Part shown: piece by piece, positions 1 to 9,940 of the stretch
How the letters are laid out: every line of letters starts with the position of its first letter
How positions within the stretch are numbered: position 1 is the first letter of the stretch
NCBI GenBank assembly: GCA_030512335.1
Contig: JAULSU010000001.1
Location: 4,588,001 to 4,652,000 of the forward strand
Source: Immersiella caudata
Taxonomy: Eukaryota > Ascomycota > Sordariomycetes > Sordariales > Lasiosphaeriaceae
Reading direction: 5' to 3'
DNA length: 64,000 nucleotides
Notes under the pieces: generated by a model
Database searches by the model: none
What the model saw: the letters and a program-made list of their open reading frames with translations, nothing else
What the model was told of the DNA's origin: nothing
Made by a program: the position numbers and the translations under genes

Positions 1-234
1 GCTGGATCGCGCCACGACCGATCCTGTTTGCATCGCATGGGATGCGAGGGGAGAGTCGGAACGGCTGTCCCGCACCCCATTTCCACAGTCAACGTGTGGA
101 AATACCCAGACGCTCGACGCCAACTGAAGCACCCACTTTTCCTCCCTGACACGGTCGGGCACACGCACAAATCGCCATCGCCATCGCCGACGACTGCGCA
201 GCACTGGCTGCGGGCCTGGGAGCAGTGAGCATAG

Positions 235-2791
235 ATGGGCCCCTACCAGAAGACCGCCGACAACAGCGCCGTCGCATCAGCCCCCGCGTCATCGTCAACA
301 ACATCCGTGTCGCTGGAGGAGCACTCGGCGAGCCGCTCGTTCTTCTCGCGCTTCAGCATGCCCCTCCGGTCGCGTGCGCGAAACGTTGCCGACTTCCACA
401 TCCGCCCGGCCGATCCTCACCGGAAGTACGCCGCTGGCGACCATGTGCAGGGCGCCGTGATCCTGACCGTGGTCAAGCCGGTCCGCATCACCCACCTCAC
501 CGTGTCGCTGCATGGCTACGTTCGCGTCTACAAGAGCCCGAATGGCTCCGCAAATGAGCCGGCAATAAATCCGGTGGAGGTGCCCTCGGTCATTGGCCGC
601 GCTGCGCGATTGAAGAACGCAGCCCATGGCTACGCGTCGTTGTTTCAGGATGAGCAGGTTCTCAGCTCGGATGGAAGGTTGGAGCCGGGGAGATACGAGT
701 TCAACTTCAACCTTCTTTTCCCCGCGAAGGGTCTTCCAAGCAGCATAGACGTAAGTCGGATGCGCGCCCTTTTATTGTTTGGCTGCTAATCCAAGGGTCT
801 AGTTCGAGCGGGGCACAATCTCGTACATGATTACCGCCACACTGACGCGCCCGACCTCGATAACCCCGACGACGAGCTGCGAGCGCAAAATATACCTAGT
901 TGAGAAAGTCGATATCGGGCCCGTCCCCGTGCCACGATCGCGAACGATTTATCTAGAACCCATTTCCAAGCGGCCCAAAAAGAAGAGACCTCCCGGGGTG
1001 GAACGGGGACCAGGATCGACTGCATCTGAAACTACCCCAGAGCCTGCATCCGATATGGATTCTACTCGAGCGAACGAGAACTCGACCGAGGGCTCTTTGT
1101 CGGTAGTTGGAGAAGACACCGGTCAAGACTCGAGGGCCAACAACACCCGGAGTCCTGTGCAATCCGACATGCGAAGCGTCAGCGGCGAAAGCGCCGCTAG
1201 CACAGGGTCTGGCCCGACGAGAGCTGTTGAGGGAAACACTGCAGGAACATCTCCGTCTTCACCAGGAGGGACGCGCCAGACCACCTCGAAAGAAAGGACA
1301 ATTACGGCCACCATTGAACTGTTGAGAGGTGGTTGCCTGGCAGGAGATTTGGTGCCAGTGAAGATATCTGTCCAGCATATCCGGCGCATAAAAAGCATGC
1401 ATGGAGTTATAGTGACTCTGTATAGGCAGGGAAGGATAGATTCGGCACCAGTGCTGCCGGACATTAGAGAATTAACCAAAGAAGAGGCCAAACGACTGGA
1501 GAAGGAAGAGTACTACCCCAAGTCGAAAACTGGTCTCGGGGGTCTTTCACTATCGTCGGCGGGATCTTGCAGCGTATTCCGCAAGGACTTGTCGCAGGCT
1601 TTTACGCCCCTCATCATTGATCCGGCGACTCTCACGGCCAGCGTTACGACGTCGGTCCGGGTGCCCGAAGACGTCTTTCCCACCATCAAAGGCGTCCCGG
1701 GGGAGATGATTACTTTTAAATACAACATCGAGGTCATCGTCGATCTTGGAGGCAAACTTGCCAATCAGATTCAGACCAGCAAACCAACGGGGACCAGGGT
1801 AGGCTCCACAGCGGCGCCGTTGCTCGTTGGGAATCCATATGAAGCCGGTGCGGCTACCCTCGCATCTTGGAGCACAAGCATTATTGATACAGACCGACTC
1901 CGCCGTGAGAAGGGGGTCATATCAGTGGTGTTCGAGCTCGTTGTTGGGACGTTGGATACCAGCCGTTTGCGTGGGAAGAGCCAGCTGAAGCTCACGCCAT
2001 CTGTTCATTCTCAGACCATAGCAGGTCCTGAGAACAGGATCGGCGGATATGAGAAAGGAATCCTACCAAAGCCTGTTGAAGAAGATGAGTATCGGTTCGA
2101 CGGCTACCCACACGACTATGCACCATTACCACCACCGCCTGGTGAGCAGTACCCTCCTTGGGACACGGCTCTATCAGCGCCAGCATCCGCCCCTTTCTAC
2201 GTCCCAGCCCCAGAGGTGCCGGACGAGAGCACCCTCACAGAAAAAGATAGGATCAAGCGTGCCGAAGAACGGCTATTACCCAGCCAGCCACCAGTCGCGC
2301 TCATTGCTGGCCCCTCAAACCCGGTGATCCCTAACGAGGAGAATATTTACGACGCTGATGACCACTTACCGCCTCCGCCGCCTCCGGAGTTGCTGCCCCC
2401 CGTTGAGATTTTGAGTGAACAGGAAGCCGAAGCTCCTTCGGCACCCACGCTCGAAGACTTGGCACCGGTTGCCGGCACTCCTCCCACCGAGGACAAGCAA
2501 GAGCTAGAGCGGCGGCGACTTCTTGCTGAAGCGAGCGCGCCTCCGGAATTTCCAGAGGACTACGACAACGGTGGCGTAGGCTCCAGCTCCAGCGCTGCCG
2601 CTGGTCCAAGTGCTCCTCCTCTCGCAGCAGTTGCCACGTTTGAGCCGTCGGCTCCGGTGCTGGTCGAGGAGGAGGATAGTTACGGGCCAAATTTCTCCTA
2701 CGCATCCATGGCGGGCCCATCTGCGCCTTCGCAAGGGGCGGTAGCGGAACCTGGGGCGGAACAAGAGCCGCTGCCGAAATATGAGAGGTGA
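235..2791 (+). CDS. palF: Arrestin-like pH-signalling protein PalF/Rim8
   Basis: Exons 235-750 and 803-2791, intron 751-802 (GTAAGT...CTAG), 834 aa. The N-terminal half is an arrestin fold: HIRPADPHRKYAAGDHV near residue 60, then the beta-strand segment VKPVRITHLTVSLHGYVRVY. A second arrestin-C-like part lies near 320-470. The C-terminal third is Pro/Glu/Ser-rich. It carries four PSAP motifs near residues 717, 774, 787 and 811, the class of late-domain motif bound by the UEV domain of Vps23/TSG101. In ascomycetes PalF/Rim8 couples the ambient-pH sensor PalH at the plasma membrane to ESCRT-I and to PacC processing, so the motifs fit that role. The start was chosen because it joins exon 1 in phase; the internal ATG at 827 would drop half of the first arrestin domain. 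The family assignment rests on sequence pattern; another alpha-arrestin is the alternative. Confidence 0.88.
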
Positions 2792-3692
2792 TGCGTATGT
2801 TGTGATGGTAACGACCGCCGAGTGATTTGCGGCGCAGTGAGTGAATGAAGTGTATGAGCAGCTCTCTACCGGATACCTCATGATTGGAATTATATAGATG
2901 TTATGGTGTATATATGGTGTGATGTGTTGCGACGTTCAGGGAGATGGCACGCTCTGGCTGAGTCAAGCTGAAGAGTGAAAGTGCCAGAGATATCTAGCCT
3001 TTGGGCATCTAGGAAATTAGAACCGACTCTTGGAGAATATCCCCGCGTCGGAATGAATCGTCCGTTAGCTAGCGAGAATCTAATCTGCATGAGCATAGTT
3101 GGGGACTTGGGCCCGGTGTTGGCATGCAGGTAAGTTTCGATTCACTATTAATCTTGACCTGACGTTCTCCCGATCGAACCGGGAAATAGAATAACCAAAC
3201 AATGGTCATCGCTACCCAATGCCAATGAGCCCTTTACCAGGTTCAGGTTCACCATGCTTACCTATGTACGAAGCGTAAATTATAAACCATATACCAAAAT
3301 GATGACAACATCCTCAGCGATAGTAACGTGAAGTAGAAATGGGGGTATCCGTTTTCCATGCTAAAACAACAATCCATCCATTTCCGAAAGTGTAAGTTAT
3401 CTGTACTGTAGGTCGTGATATATCGTTAAACTTGTTCCGAGCCGCCTTGAAAAGGTGAAGTGGGAGGAATTTTATGCTGATTTCAGGGTAGTGTTGTGCT
3501 CATCCATACCCCCCTCCCCCGATATCACCCCTTGCAGCCCATTCTCCCTGTCCAACCTGTGCAACCTGGTGTTGCCTTTGTGGTGATTACTATGGTTTAC
3601 TCTATCCTCCGTATTTACCTTTTGCTTTTCCGCTTCCACGTCTTTCATTAGGGCTCTGCTCTTGCATCAGAGCTTAACCTCATGTCCCAGTC
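2792..3692. other. Intergenic, convergent 3' ends
   Basis: This is the 0.9-kb stretch between the palF stop and the stop of the minus-strand surface-protein gene. It should hold both 3' untranslated regions. I see no coding potential. A T-arm-like palindrome near 3167-3182 has no matching acceptor or D arm, so I do not call a tRNA. Confidence 0.6.
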
Positions 3693-5857
3693 TTATTGCG
3701 GGGGAGCAACACTTGGACTCCGTGGATCGCCATACTCAAAGCCGTCGTACCTAAGATCGGAACTCCATGTATGCCGATGCCCTCGATGCTGCTCTGGATG
3801 AGTATCATCTTCAAGTTCGTCGGCGTACGGATTTCCAATTCCCATCTCCAGAATAGCATTGCTATCCAACTCCCCTGGCGGTTGGGGTGGTTGTTGTTGG
3901 TGCTGTGGGCCCAAGTAGTACGCCTGCCCAATCGGTCCCTGGTCTGGGGCGCCGACCGAGCCCTGGCGAGAGAGATCTATTGGCGTTTGTTGTTGGGAGA
4001 GCCTTCGTGACACAGAGCCTGATCCAGATCCGGCTCCCAACGGTGGGGACCCGCTACTCCTGCCACTGTTGTCTTGCCACTCCACTTGATTTCCTGGTGC
4101 CTCGACAACCGGTCCTGCACTTGCTGTTGTCATAGCCGAGACGCGGTGTGAAGTGCGCTTACCGCTACCATTCACCCCGTGTGGCGTACCGACGAGGGTA
4201 GAGTAGCCGGAGCTGTTGCGATGATGACCGTTCGGTCTCGGCGAAGGACTCGGGCTTGTCTTAGGGTCAAGGTACGCCGCCACAATCCCACCGGGCGGCG
4301 GATGAAACTGCATCGAGTGATGGGCTGTTGTTGCGGCCGGGGTGAAATGTGTGAGCGTTGGGTACGTTGGTTCTCGATCAAGAGCATTGCTATGGCAAAT
4401 GTCAGCTCATTATCCCCTTTTTGGGAAATTATCCGTTATCTCGGGAGCCTCGAGAGGATTTTTGCTCCTGGTACAGCGGAAAAAGAGACAAAAGGGGAAG
4501 AAAGTCGTTCCAACTTCCACTCACACATCAGGTGGCAGGTCAGCATTGGGATTATCGTTCATGGCGTTACGCTTGCGCCGGTAGCGAATGAAGAAAATAG
4601 CGATGGCGGCAACAATGATGGCAGCCACGGTGCCGCCCACGGCAATCCCAACAATTGCAGGCGTCTGAATAGATGATGATGAGGAGGCAGGTGGTACCGC
4701 AGCGAGCGTAGGGCTCTGTGTAGGGGCGGAACGAGTGGGTGCTGCGCCGCCCCCTGTGTTGATGGGGCTCTCGGTAGTGGTGATGATCCGAGTCACTGGT
4801 TGGCGTTTCGTGATGATCATTGTTGAAGTCACATCGACAGTTGCTCTGGCATTGACAACTATGGTATTCGTCCTGATCACCGTTGTCATCACAAGAGAGG
4901 TTGACTCGGTCGTAATCGTCGTTGAGACCACACTCGTGAAATCTACCGTCGAAGTGGCAAAGACAGTAACTGTGGACTGCGCCTGCACGGTGAACGGATC
5001 CCGCGTCGCTTGTCTTCGTTCGATGGAGGCATCATGGATTGCGTGAGGTAGCCGGCGAGCTGTAACCGAAGTCCATGCTGCCTTCAGCGTTTGTTTCCAT
5101 GAAAGGCGTGGTTCAAGCGACGCACCCTCCGAAGAAGCATCATCGTCAGCCGTCCTAATAACACGGACAGCAGCAGTGGGGAGCCCTCGCTTTTCGAGCG
5201 TGGTGGTTTCTGTTACCCAGATGACATTTGTCTGGGTTTCCGCATTTGACACAGTGGTTTCCGTCGTAGACACGACGGTGGACGTCTCAACCACGACGAC
5301 GAGGACTGTGGCCACTTGTGTTGCGACGTGTGTGATAGTCTGGAAAGCGAAGGATGTGACGGTAACGGGCCCACTGGATAAATAATTAGCGAAGCTTGTT
5401 CGCATTTGAGTTGCCCCTTTTTCCGGAGCAGAGAAACTTACTTTGACGATACGCATTGCCCCTGATTGCATGTTTGTCCGCTTGCACAGCAACCGGTTCC
5501 GCAGCAAATTCCCCCAGACCCGCAGCAGTAGAGGCCGTCGACGCAACAGGTGCCACAGTTCGAGCAGAAGTTTATATTGTCGCCAAAGCAAAAGTTGGTC
5601 CCGTTGGGAAGGCAGTCCCGCCTCCCCAGCTCAATGGTACCGCGCTCTCGGAAACCGACGAAGGCCTTCGTCCCGGATATAGGATCCCATCTTCTCAGGA
5701 ATACGTTGTCGTCGGCATTGGCGATATCCAGGCCACGGGCGTCTGGTTGGCCGCCCGGGAGTGCTGATGCGTGTCCGCCAGTGGTCGCAATGGGCAGCAA
5801 CGAGCAGCAACAGATCAGAAGCCCTGCGGCTAGTCGTCGCAGAGCAGGCGGCAGCAT
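3693..5857 (-). CDS. Secreted Cys-rich, single-pass membrane protein (SKG6/Axl2-like TM type)
   Basis: Three exons on the minus strand: 5857-5442, 5373-4525 and 4389-3693; introns 5374-5441 (68 nt) and 4390-4524 (135 nt, an introner-like element). The product is 653 aa. Order of parts: signal peptide (about residues 1-32, hydrophobic LLICCCSLLPIA); a compact Cys-rich module near 80-138 with many CC pairs; a long Thr/Ser/Val-rich ectodomain, probably O-glycosylated; one transmembrane helix (IVGIAVGGTVAAIIVAAIAI) followed by the basic stop-transfer RYRRKR; then a Pro/Gln/Ser-rich cytoplasmic tail of about 270 residues. This layout is typical of fungal cell-surface or wall-sensor proteins, but I recognise no named family for the ectodomain and infer no ligand. 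The second splice junction keeps the tail in frame only if the whole 135-nt element is removed. Confidence 0.82.
4390..4524 (-). repeat. Introner-like intron, family I copy A
   Basis: This 135-nt intron of the surface-protein gene starts GTGAGT and ends CATAG. Its branch-site block is AGCTGACAT. Inverted-repeat arms lie at 4435-4448 and 4464-4475 (core GGAGC/GCTCC, outer part degraded). It aligns along its full length, with the same length, to the intron at 43341-43475 in an unrelated gene. It shares the order of blocks with the SDR introns 9120-9253 and 9400-9543. Confidence 0.85.
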
Positions 5858-7536
5858 GGCGAGCGCATATCAGTCATGTCATGATCGTGTATTCCCCGCA
5901 AAGGCAAACTGCAAGCAGATGAGGTGAAATGGCAGAAAGGAGACGACAACGATCCATTGTCAGGGGACTTTGGGCCAAGGCAGGGCCCAGGCAAGCCCCC
6001 GTTTATACTGTGGCTAGGGCGCGAGGTCTGCGTGGGCGCCTTTCCGCATTTCGAACCATGGCTCGCATGGCCTACACCGATCCACCGCAGCGCCGCGGAC
6101 AAGGGAGGAGAGCGAGGAAGCCCCAGCAGCGGGTCAGCGAAACAGAGCGGGGGTCTGGAGACATGTGGCTGCATCAAGTGCGTCCAGCAACAGACAAACC
6201 TGGCGTGGACTACCAATGACCAGCCTCCCGTTCAGGCGGTGTTGCCGCAGTCAGCCATCCGTGGGCAAAAATGGGCCGTGGGCGACCTGCTTTGCTTGGG
6301 CCGACGACGCTGACAATCCCTGGCTGCAGCCGCTGCAGCTAAGCCAGCAACTTTCGGGACACGGCTTCTCGGCCTCGCCTCCTGTGTCGCAGTCGGCTGG
6401 ACTCGACTCCTGAGGATCTTGCCAACGTGAGACGGATGGGACCTACTCGCAATTTGTGCAGGGCCGTCGCCCACATCTGCCGGTCTGGAAAGTCATTAAA
6501 ACCCGGGCACCCGGATACGCTGATGAGAAGCGCCAGCGCGCATGGAGGGATTGGACGGACAGGCTAATCCGCAGATCGACGGCGCCGAAGAACAGAAGAT
6601 TGCGGGCGAACCGCTGGAGCTTGCTGGAATTGGTGTGCTTCAGGAGACCCCCACCGGCTGGGGCGTGCCGCACGATCAGCTCAAGGCAGGTGCGATGGTG
6701 AGGGGAACGCAGGACAGCATGCAAGCCTTCGGGACACTGGACCAACTGCTCCAAAATGGCCGATACGTCTGGCTCGATCCGTCCAACTGTTCGTCACCCG
6801 CGTTGCACAACGCTGCACAAGTCCTATGGGCTGTGCTGTGGAATGCAACGACAATAGCAGACAGTTGGACTCTCGTCCTATGTTTTAGCGCCAAGCCTCT
6901 TACATCTGTTGCTGATCGACGTCCATTGGGCTGGTTCGCGAGGGTTACCTACTTTGTGGGGTGCAATGGCAAAGCCGGAACCAAGTTGGCCAACTTGATG
7001 GATGACTGAGCACTTGGATCCTTCATTTTCAGGTGAATGACGTGCCTCATCTCTTCAACCCCTCCGAAGGAGTGAGGAGACGCGCCTTTGCTTGGGGCTA
7101 AACACCTGCCATGTTACGATATCGCTGTGGAATAGCCCGAGGTCTACAGCGCAAACCCCGGAATAGGAAAGGCAGTCCCTTCCTCCTCCGTCCTCCTCTG
7201 GAATTGGCTTGAGATCGAATACAACTTGAGGTGGGTTGCGGCGAACAGCTGCTTTTGGGCAAATTTATTGACTCCTAAAAATAACCGAGTAAAAGGTGTG
7301 GCGGGGAGCGGGAAAGTCATGGTGTGATCGACTATTGTCATGGCACGGGCCTGCACCTGAGCTGAGCTTCTGAACCGTCCGGAACCCAGCTGGGGTGCCC
7401 CACACCAGACGATGCGGTCCGACTCGCCCCTGCCCCGCGTTCACAGGGGCCGCGAAGAAAAAAAGATCGCGAAAGCCAACGCAGGCGCTGTTACCGCGAG
7501 TTAGCCAACCGCGAAAACACATTTGTATCTAACGAC
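5858..7536. other. Intergenic, divergent promoters
   Basis: This 1.7-kb stretch separates the start of the minus-strand surface-protein gene from the plus-strand SLD5 start. It should contain both promoters. Open frames exist here, the longest at 6542-7009 (155 codons), but none shows a recognisable domain, splice partner or fungal-like composition. Confidence 0.5.
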
Positions 7537-8279
7537 ATGGATATTGACGACATTCTCCGCGAGGTGGACCCGACACTCCATGAGGTGCCACAGGAAAAGC
7601 GCGACCTCCAAGATTTGACCCGCGCATGGGTCGCCGAGAGATCTGCCCCAGAGCTTTTAAAGTACACCCAACCTACCCACACCCACACAGATACATGCCA
7701 CCATCTTGCCCATTGAACAATGCTAACACTTTAGGAAGTTGGCCCTCGGGCGAGCTCTTTGAGCGCATCAATGACAACATCAAACGGCAGATCGAGCGTG
7801 TTGAGGAGATGACAGGGGACATGGACCCAAAGACTAACTTTGCCCTTATTGTTATCCAGACCGAACTTGAGCGCTTCAAGTATCTCGTACGCAGTTACCT
7901 GCGCGCCCGCCTTGCCAAGATAGACCGCCATGCTCTGCACTATCTTTCAACTGACGAACTCCGCGCTCGCCTCTCGGACATGGAGCTGGCCTACGCAACA
8001 CGGCACCAGGCGCTACTACACAACCACTACCTCTCGTCGTTCCTCTCCTCGTTTCCACCAGCCCTTCAGAATCTCAACGACACGGCGGGCAACATTGCGA
8101 TGGTCGATTTGCCCGATCTCGAGTCTGCCGTCTTCATCAGGTTGCTCGCTGACTCTATGGTCTCGGGCCGCGGCGTGGACACAGATAATACTTTTGAGTT
8201 CCAGGAGAGCGATATCGTCATTCTCAGATGGTCCGACGCCAAACCGCTCATCGAGTCTGGCAGGGCCGAGCTTGTTTAA
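7537..8279 (+). CDS. SLD5: GINS complex subunit Sld5
   Basis: Exons 7537-7661 and 7739-8279, 221 aa, the usual Sld5 length. The intron 7662-7738 uses GTACAC and an AAG acceptor; the nearer TTAG at 7731-7734 would break the frame. The N-terminus MDIDDILREVDPT, the linker into WPSGELFERINDNIKRQIE and the block FALIVIQTELERFKYLVRSY are characteristic of the Sld5 alpha-helical domain. LVRSYLRARLAKIDRHALHY and the C-terminal beta domain (VDLPDLESAVFIRLL ... DIVILRWSDAKPLIESG) follow. Sld5 forms the GINS tetramer with Psf1-3, which joins Cdc45 and Mcm2-7 in the replicative helicase in the nucleus. A downstream, same-strand SDR gene is unrelated in function. Confidence 0.93.
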
Positions 8280-8785
8280 GACCTGGACGCCAACTGAACT
8301 TCGGGTGTGCTGCAACAGCATATTTATCCTGGGCTCCAAGGTCGGGCCCGGAGTTTGTGCTACCTCCGCGTCCCCGACTCCGGGCTCAATAGCGGTTTTG
8401 ACAAGCAACCCTCCAAGGGAGGGTGTTTCAACACCTTTTCAACAACTCATTAGAGCAAGCACTCTACGGGCTGCTTGCCTCGTTCAAAATGCGCTGAGGG
8501 CCGCTGAAGGATTGGAGCGCTCGGAGATGTGGGCGTAGCCGCGCTGGCAGTGCGGCCGCACCCGGAGTTAAACGGCCATCACCAAAAGGCCAAGAGTATT
8601 GAAGTCTAGAAACGCCCCTTTTTCACAAAGACCAACAGAAGGCTATAAAATCTCAGAGATGGCGACTCTAGCGTTTGATTCCCCTTCATCGGACAGCACA
8701 CACTCTACTCTGCAAGCTAGATCCTCGTCTTATCCAACGCTCCATCCAATCTCAACAACACCGGCCTCGCCAACGTTATCCGAAA
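8280..8785. other. Intergenic between SLD5 and the SDR gene
   Basis: This 0.5-kb stretch holds the SLD5 3' region and the SDR promoter. I see no TATA box or other motif that I can call with confidence, and no supported gene. Confidence 0.5.
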
Positions 8786-9940
8786 ATGGCTTATACCCAT
8801 ATCGCACTCATCACGGGTGCAAATCAAGGCATCGGCTTTGAGACAGCCAAGAAGCTTGCTGAGGAACATGGTGACTACCATGTTATCATGACTGGCCGCC
8901 GGAAGGAAGCGATCGAAGAGGCTGCTGCCAAGATCGCTGCGACCGGCACTAAAAACGTCGAACCCCTCGTCTTGGACGTCCGATCTGATGAGTCCATCGA
9001 TGCTGCCGTGAAGTACCTCGAACAAAAGTACGGTCGCCTCGACGTTCTCATCAACAACGCCGGTATCGCGTACCCTGGAGGGCCTGCAAGCCGACAAATA
9101 TGGCTGGACGTTCTCGATAGTATGTGCGATTGCTGCTGTTTTTGCCCCTCTAGTCCTTTTACCCTATTGTCTCAGGAGGTACCTCCTCAGACCTCCTGAG
9201 ACACGCAAAATATTATCCCAAATTGGAAGTTAGTAGCTGACATTGACCACCAGCCAACGTGGTTTCGGTGGCACTAATCACCGATGCATTCATCCAGCTT
9301 CTCGAGAAATCACAGGTCACGAAGCGGATCGTGAATGTTTCCTCCAACATGTCGAGCATCACGATGAAGTTGGATCCGGCGTCCCACACTCACAAGCTTG
9401 TATGTGCGATTGCTGCTGTTTTTTGCCCATTTAGTCCTTTTACCCCATTGTCTCAGAAGGTCTGAGGAGGTAACTCCTCCTCCTCCTCCTGAGACATGCA
9501 ATTATTGTCCTAGAATGGAAGTTAATAGCTGACATCGACCAAGGAGTATGGGCCTTACACTTCTTCGAAACCCGCTCTGAACATGCTCACAGCTCACTAC
9601 GTCAGTCTTTCCTTCCCGCCATCTAACTCCTATTGTGGTTATTCGTGGCTCTGTTGGATGTTTTGGGCGTGACGTGAGCGCGCTTGAGCCATTGCGTTGC
9701 CTAGAAAACGCCGTCAAGGGACATAACTGATGGATATCACCATAGGTGACAAGATATATGGACGACCCGACCTGGAAGATCAACATTACGTGTCCTGGGT
9801 ATTGCGCGACGAATATCAACAGCTTTGCGGGAACCCTCGATTCAGCAGTTGGCGCTATCAACTCTGTAAGGCTTGCCACTTTAGGTCCGGATGGTCCGAC
9901 AGGAACTTTCACGGACAAAGACGGTCCTATCGACTGGTAG
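8786..9940 (+). CDS. Short-chain dehydrogenase/reductase, all introns introner-like
   Basis: Four exons: 8786-9119, 9254-9399, 9544-9600 and 9746-9940; 243 aa. The Rossmann motif TGANQGIG lies near residues 11-18, NNAG near 91-94, a Ser-rich catalytic strand VNVSSNMSS precedes intron 2, and the active-site YTSSK (Y165, K169) sits in the 57-nt exon 3. Then comes NITCPGYCATNIN, the usual cofactor loop. This is a classical NAD(P)(H)-dependent SDR, closest in pattern to carbonyl-reductase-like fungal members; the substrate is unknown. The frame closes perfectly only when introns of 134, 144 and 145 nt are removed (phases 1, 0 and 0). All three introns are repetitive introner-like copies, so no ordinary short intron remains in the gene. 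The start is the first ATG in frame with the cofactor motif. Confidence 0.93.
9120..9253 (+). repeat. Introner-like intron, family I copy C (SDR intron 1)
   Basis: This 134-nt intron runs GTATGT...CCAG. Its first 24 nt are identical to those of intron 2 of the same gene. It carries a perfect 12-nt inverted repeat, TGTCTCAGGAGG at 9168-9179 and CCTCCTGAGACA at 9192-9203, which can fold into a stable hairpin. The 3' part holds the branch block AGCTGACAT, about 15 nt from the acceptor. Confidence 0.93.
9400..9543 (+). repeat. Introner-like intron, family I copy D (SDR intron 2)
   Basis: This 144-nt intron runs GTATGT...CCAAG, with an AAG acceptor. Inverted-repeat arms lie at 9449-9460 and 9485-9496 with one mismatch. 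The loop has grown by a CTC triplet run (about 9475-9490), which explains the extra 10 nt over copy C. It shares the AGCTGACAT branch block. The exon between the two copies is unique, so this is not a simple tandem duplication of an exon-intron unit. Confidence 0.93.
9601..9745 (+). repeat. Introner-like intron, family II copy A (SDR intron 3)
   Basis: This 145-nt intron runs GTCAGT...CATAG and aligns end to end with the intron 12463-12609 of a different gene. Shared blocks include TGTTGGATGT, GTGAGCGCGC, TGCGTTGCC, AGAAAAC and ATAACT (branch region). Its central arms, around GGGCG and GAGCGCGC, are a weaker version of the inverted repeat seen in the partner. Confidence 0.9.

Noticed and set aside
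3160..3200. T-arm-like CCCGGTTCGATCGGG, possible minus-strand tRNA
   Set aside because: No complementary acceptor stem and no A box at the right distance.
6542..7009. 155-codon plus-strand frame in the divergent spacer
   Set aside because: No recognisable motif, no good splice partner and competing frames on both strands; it could be reconsidered with RNA-seq.
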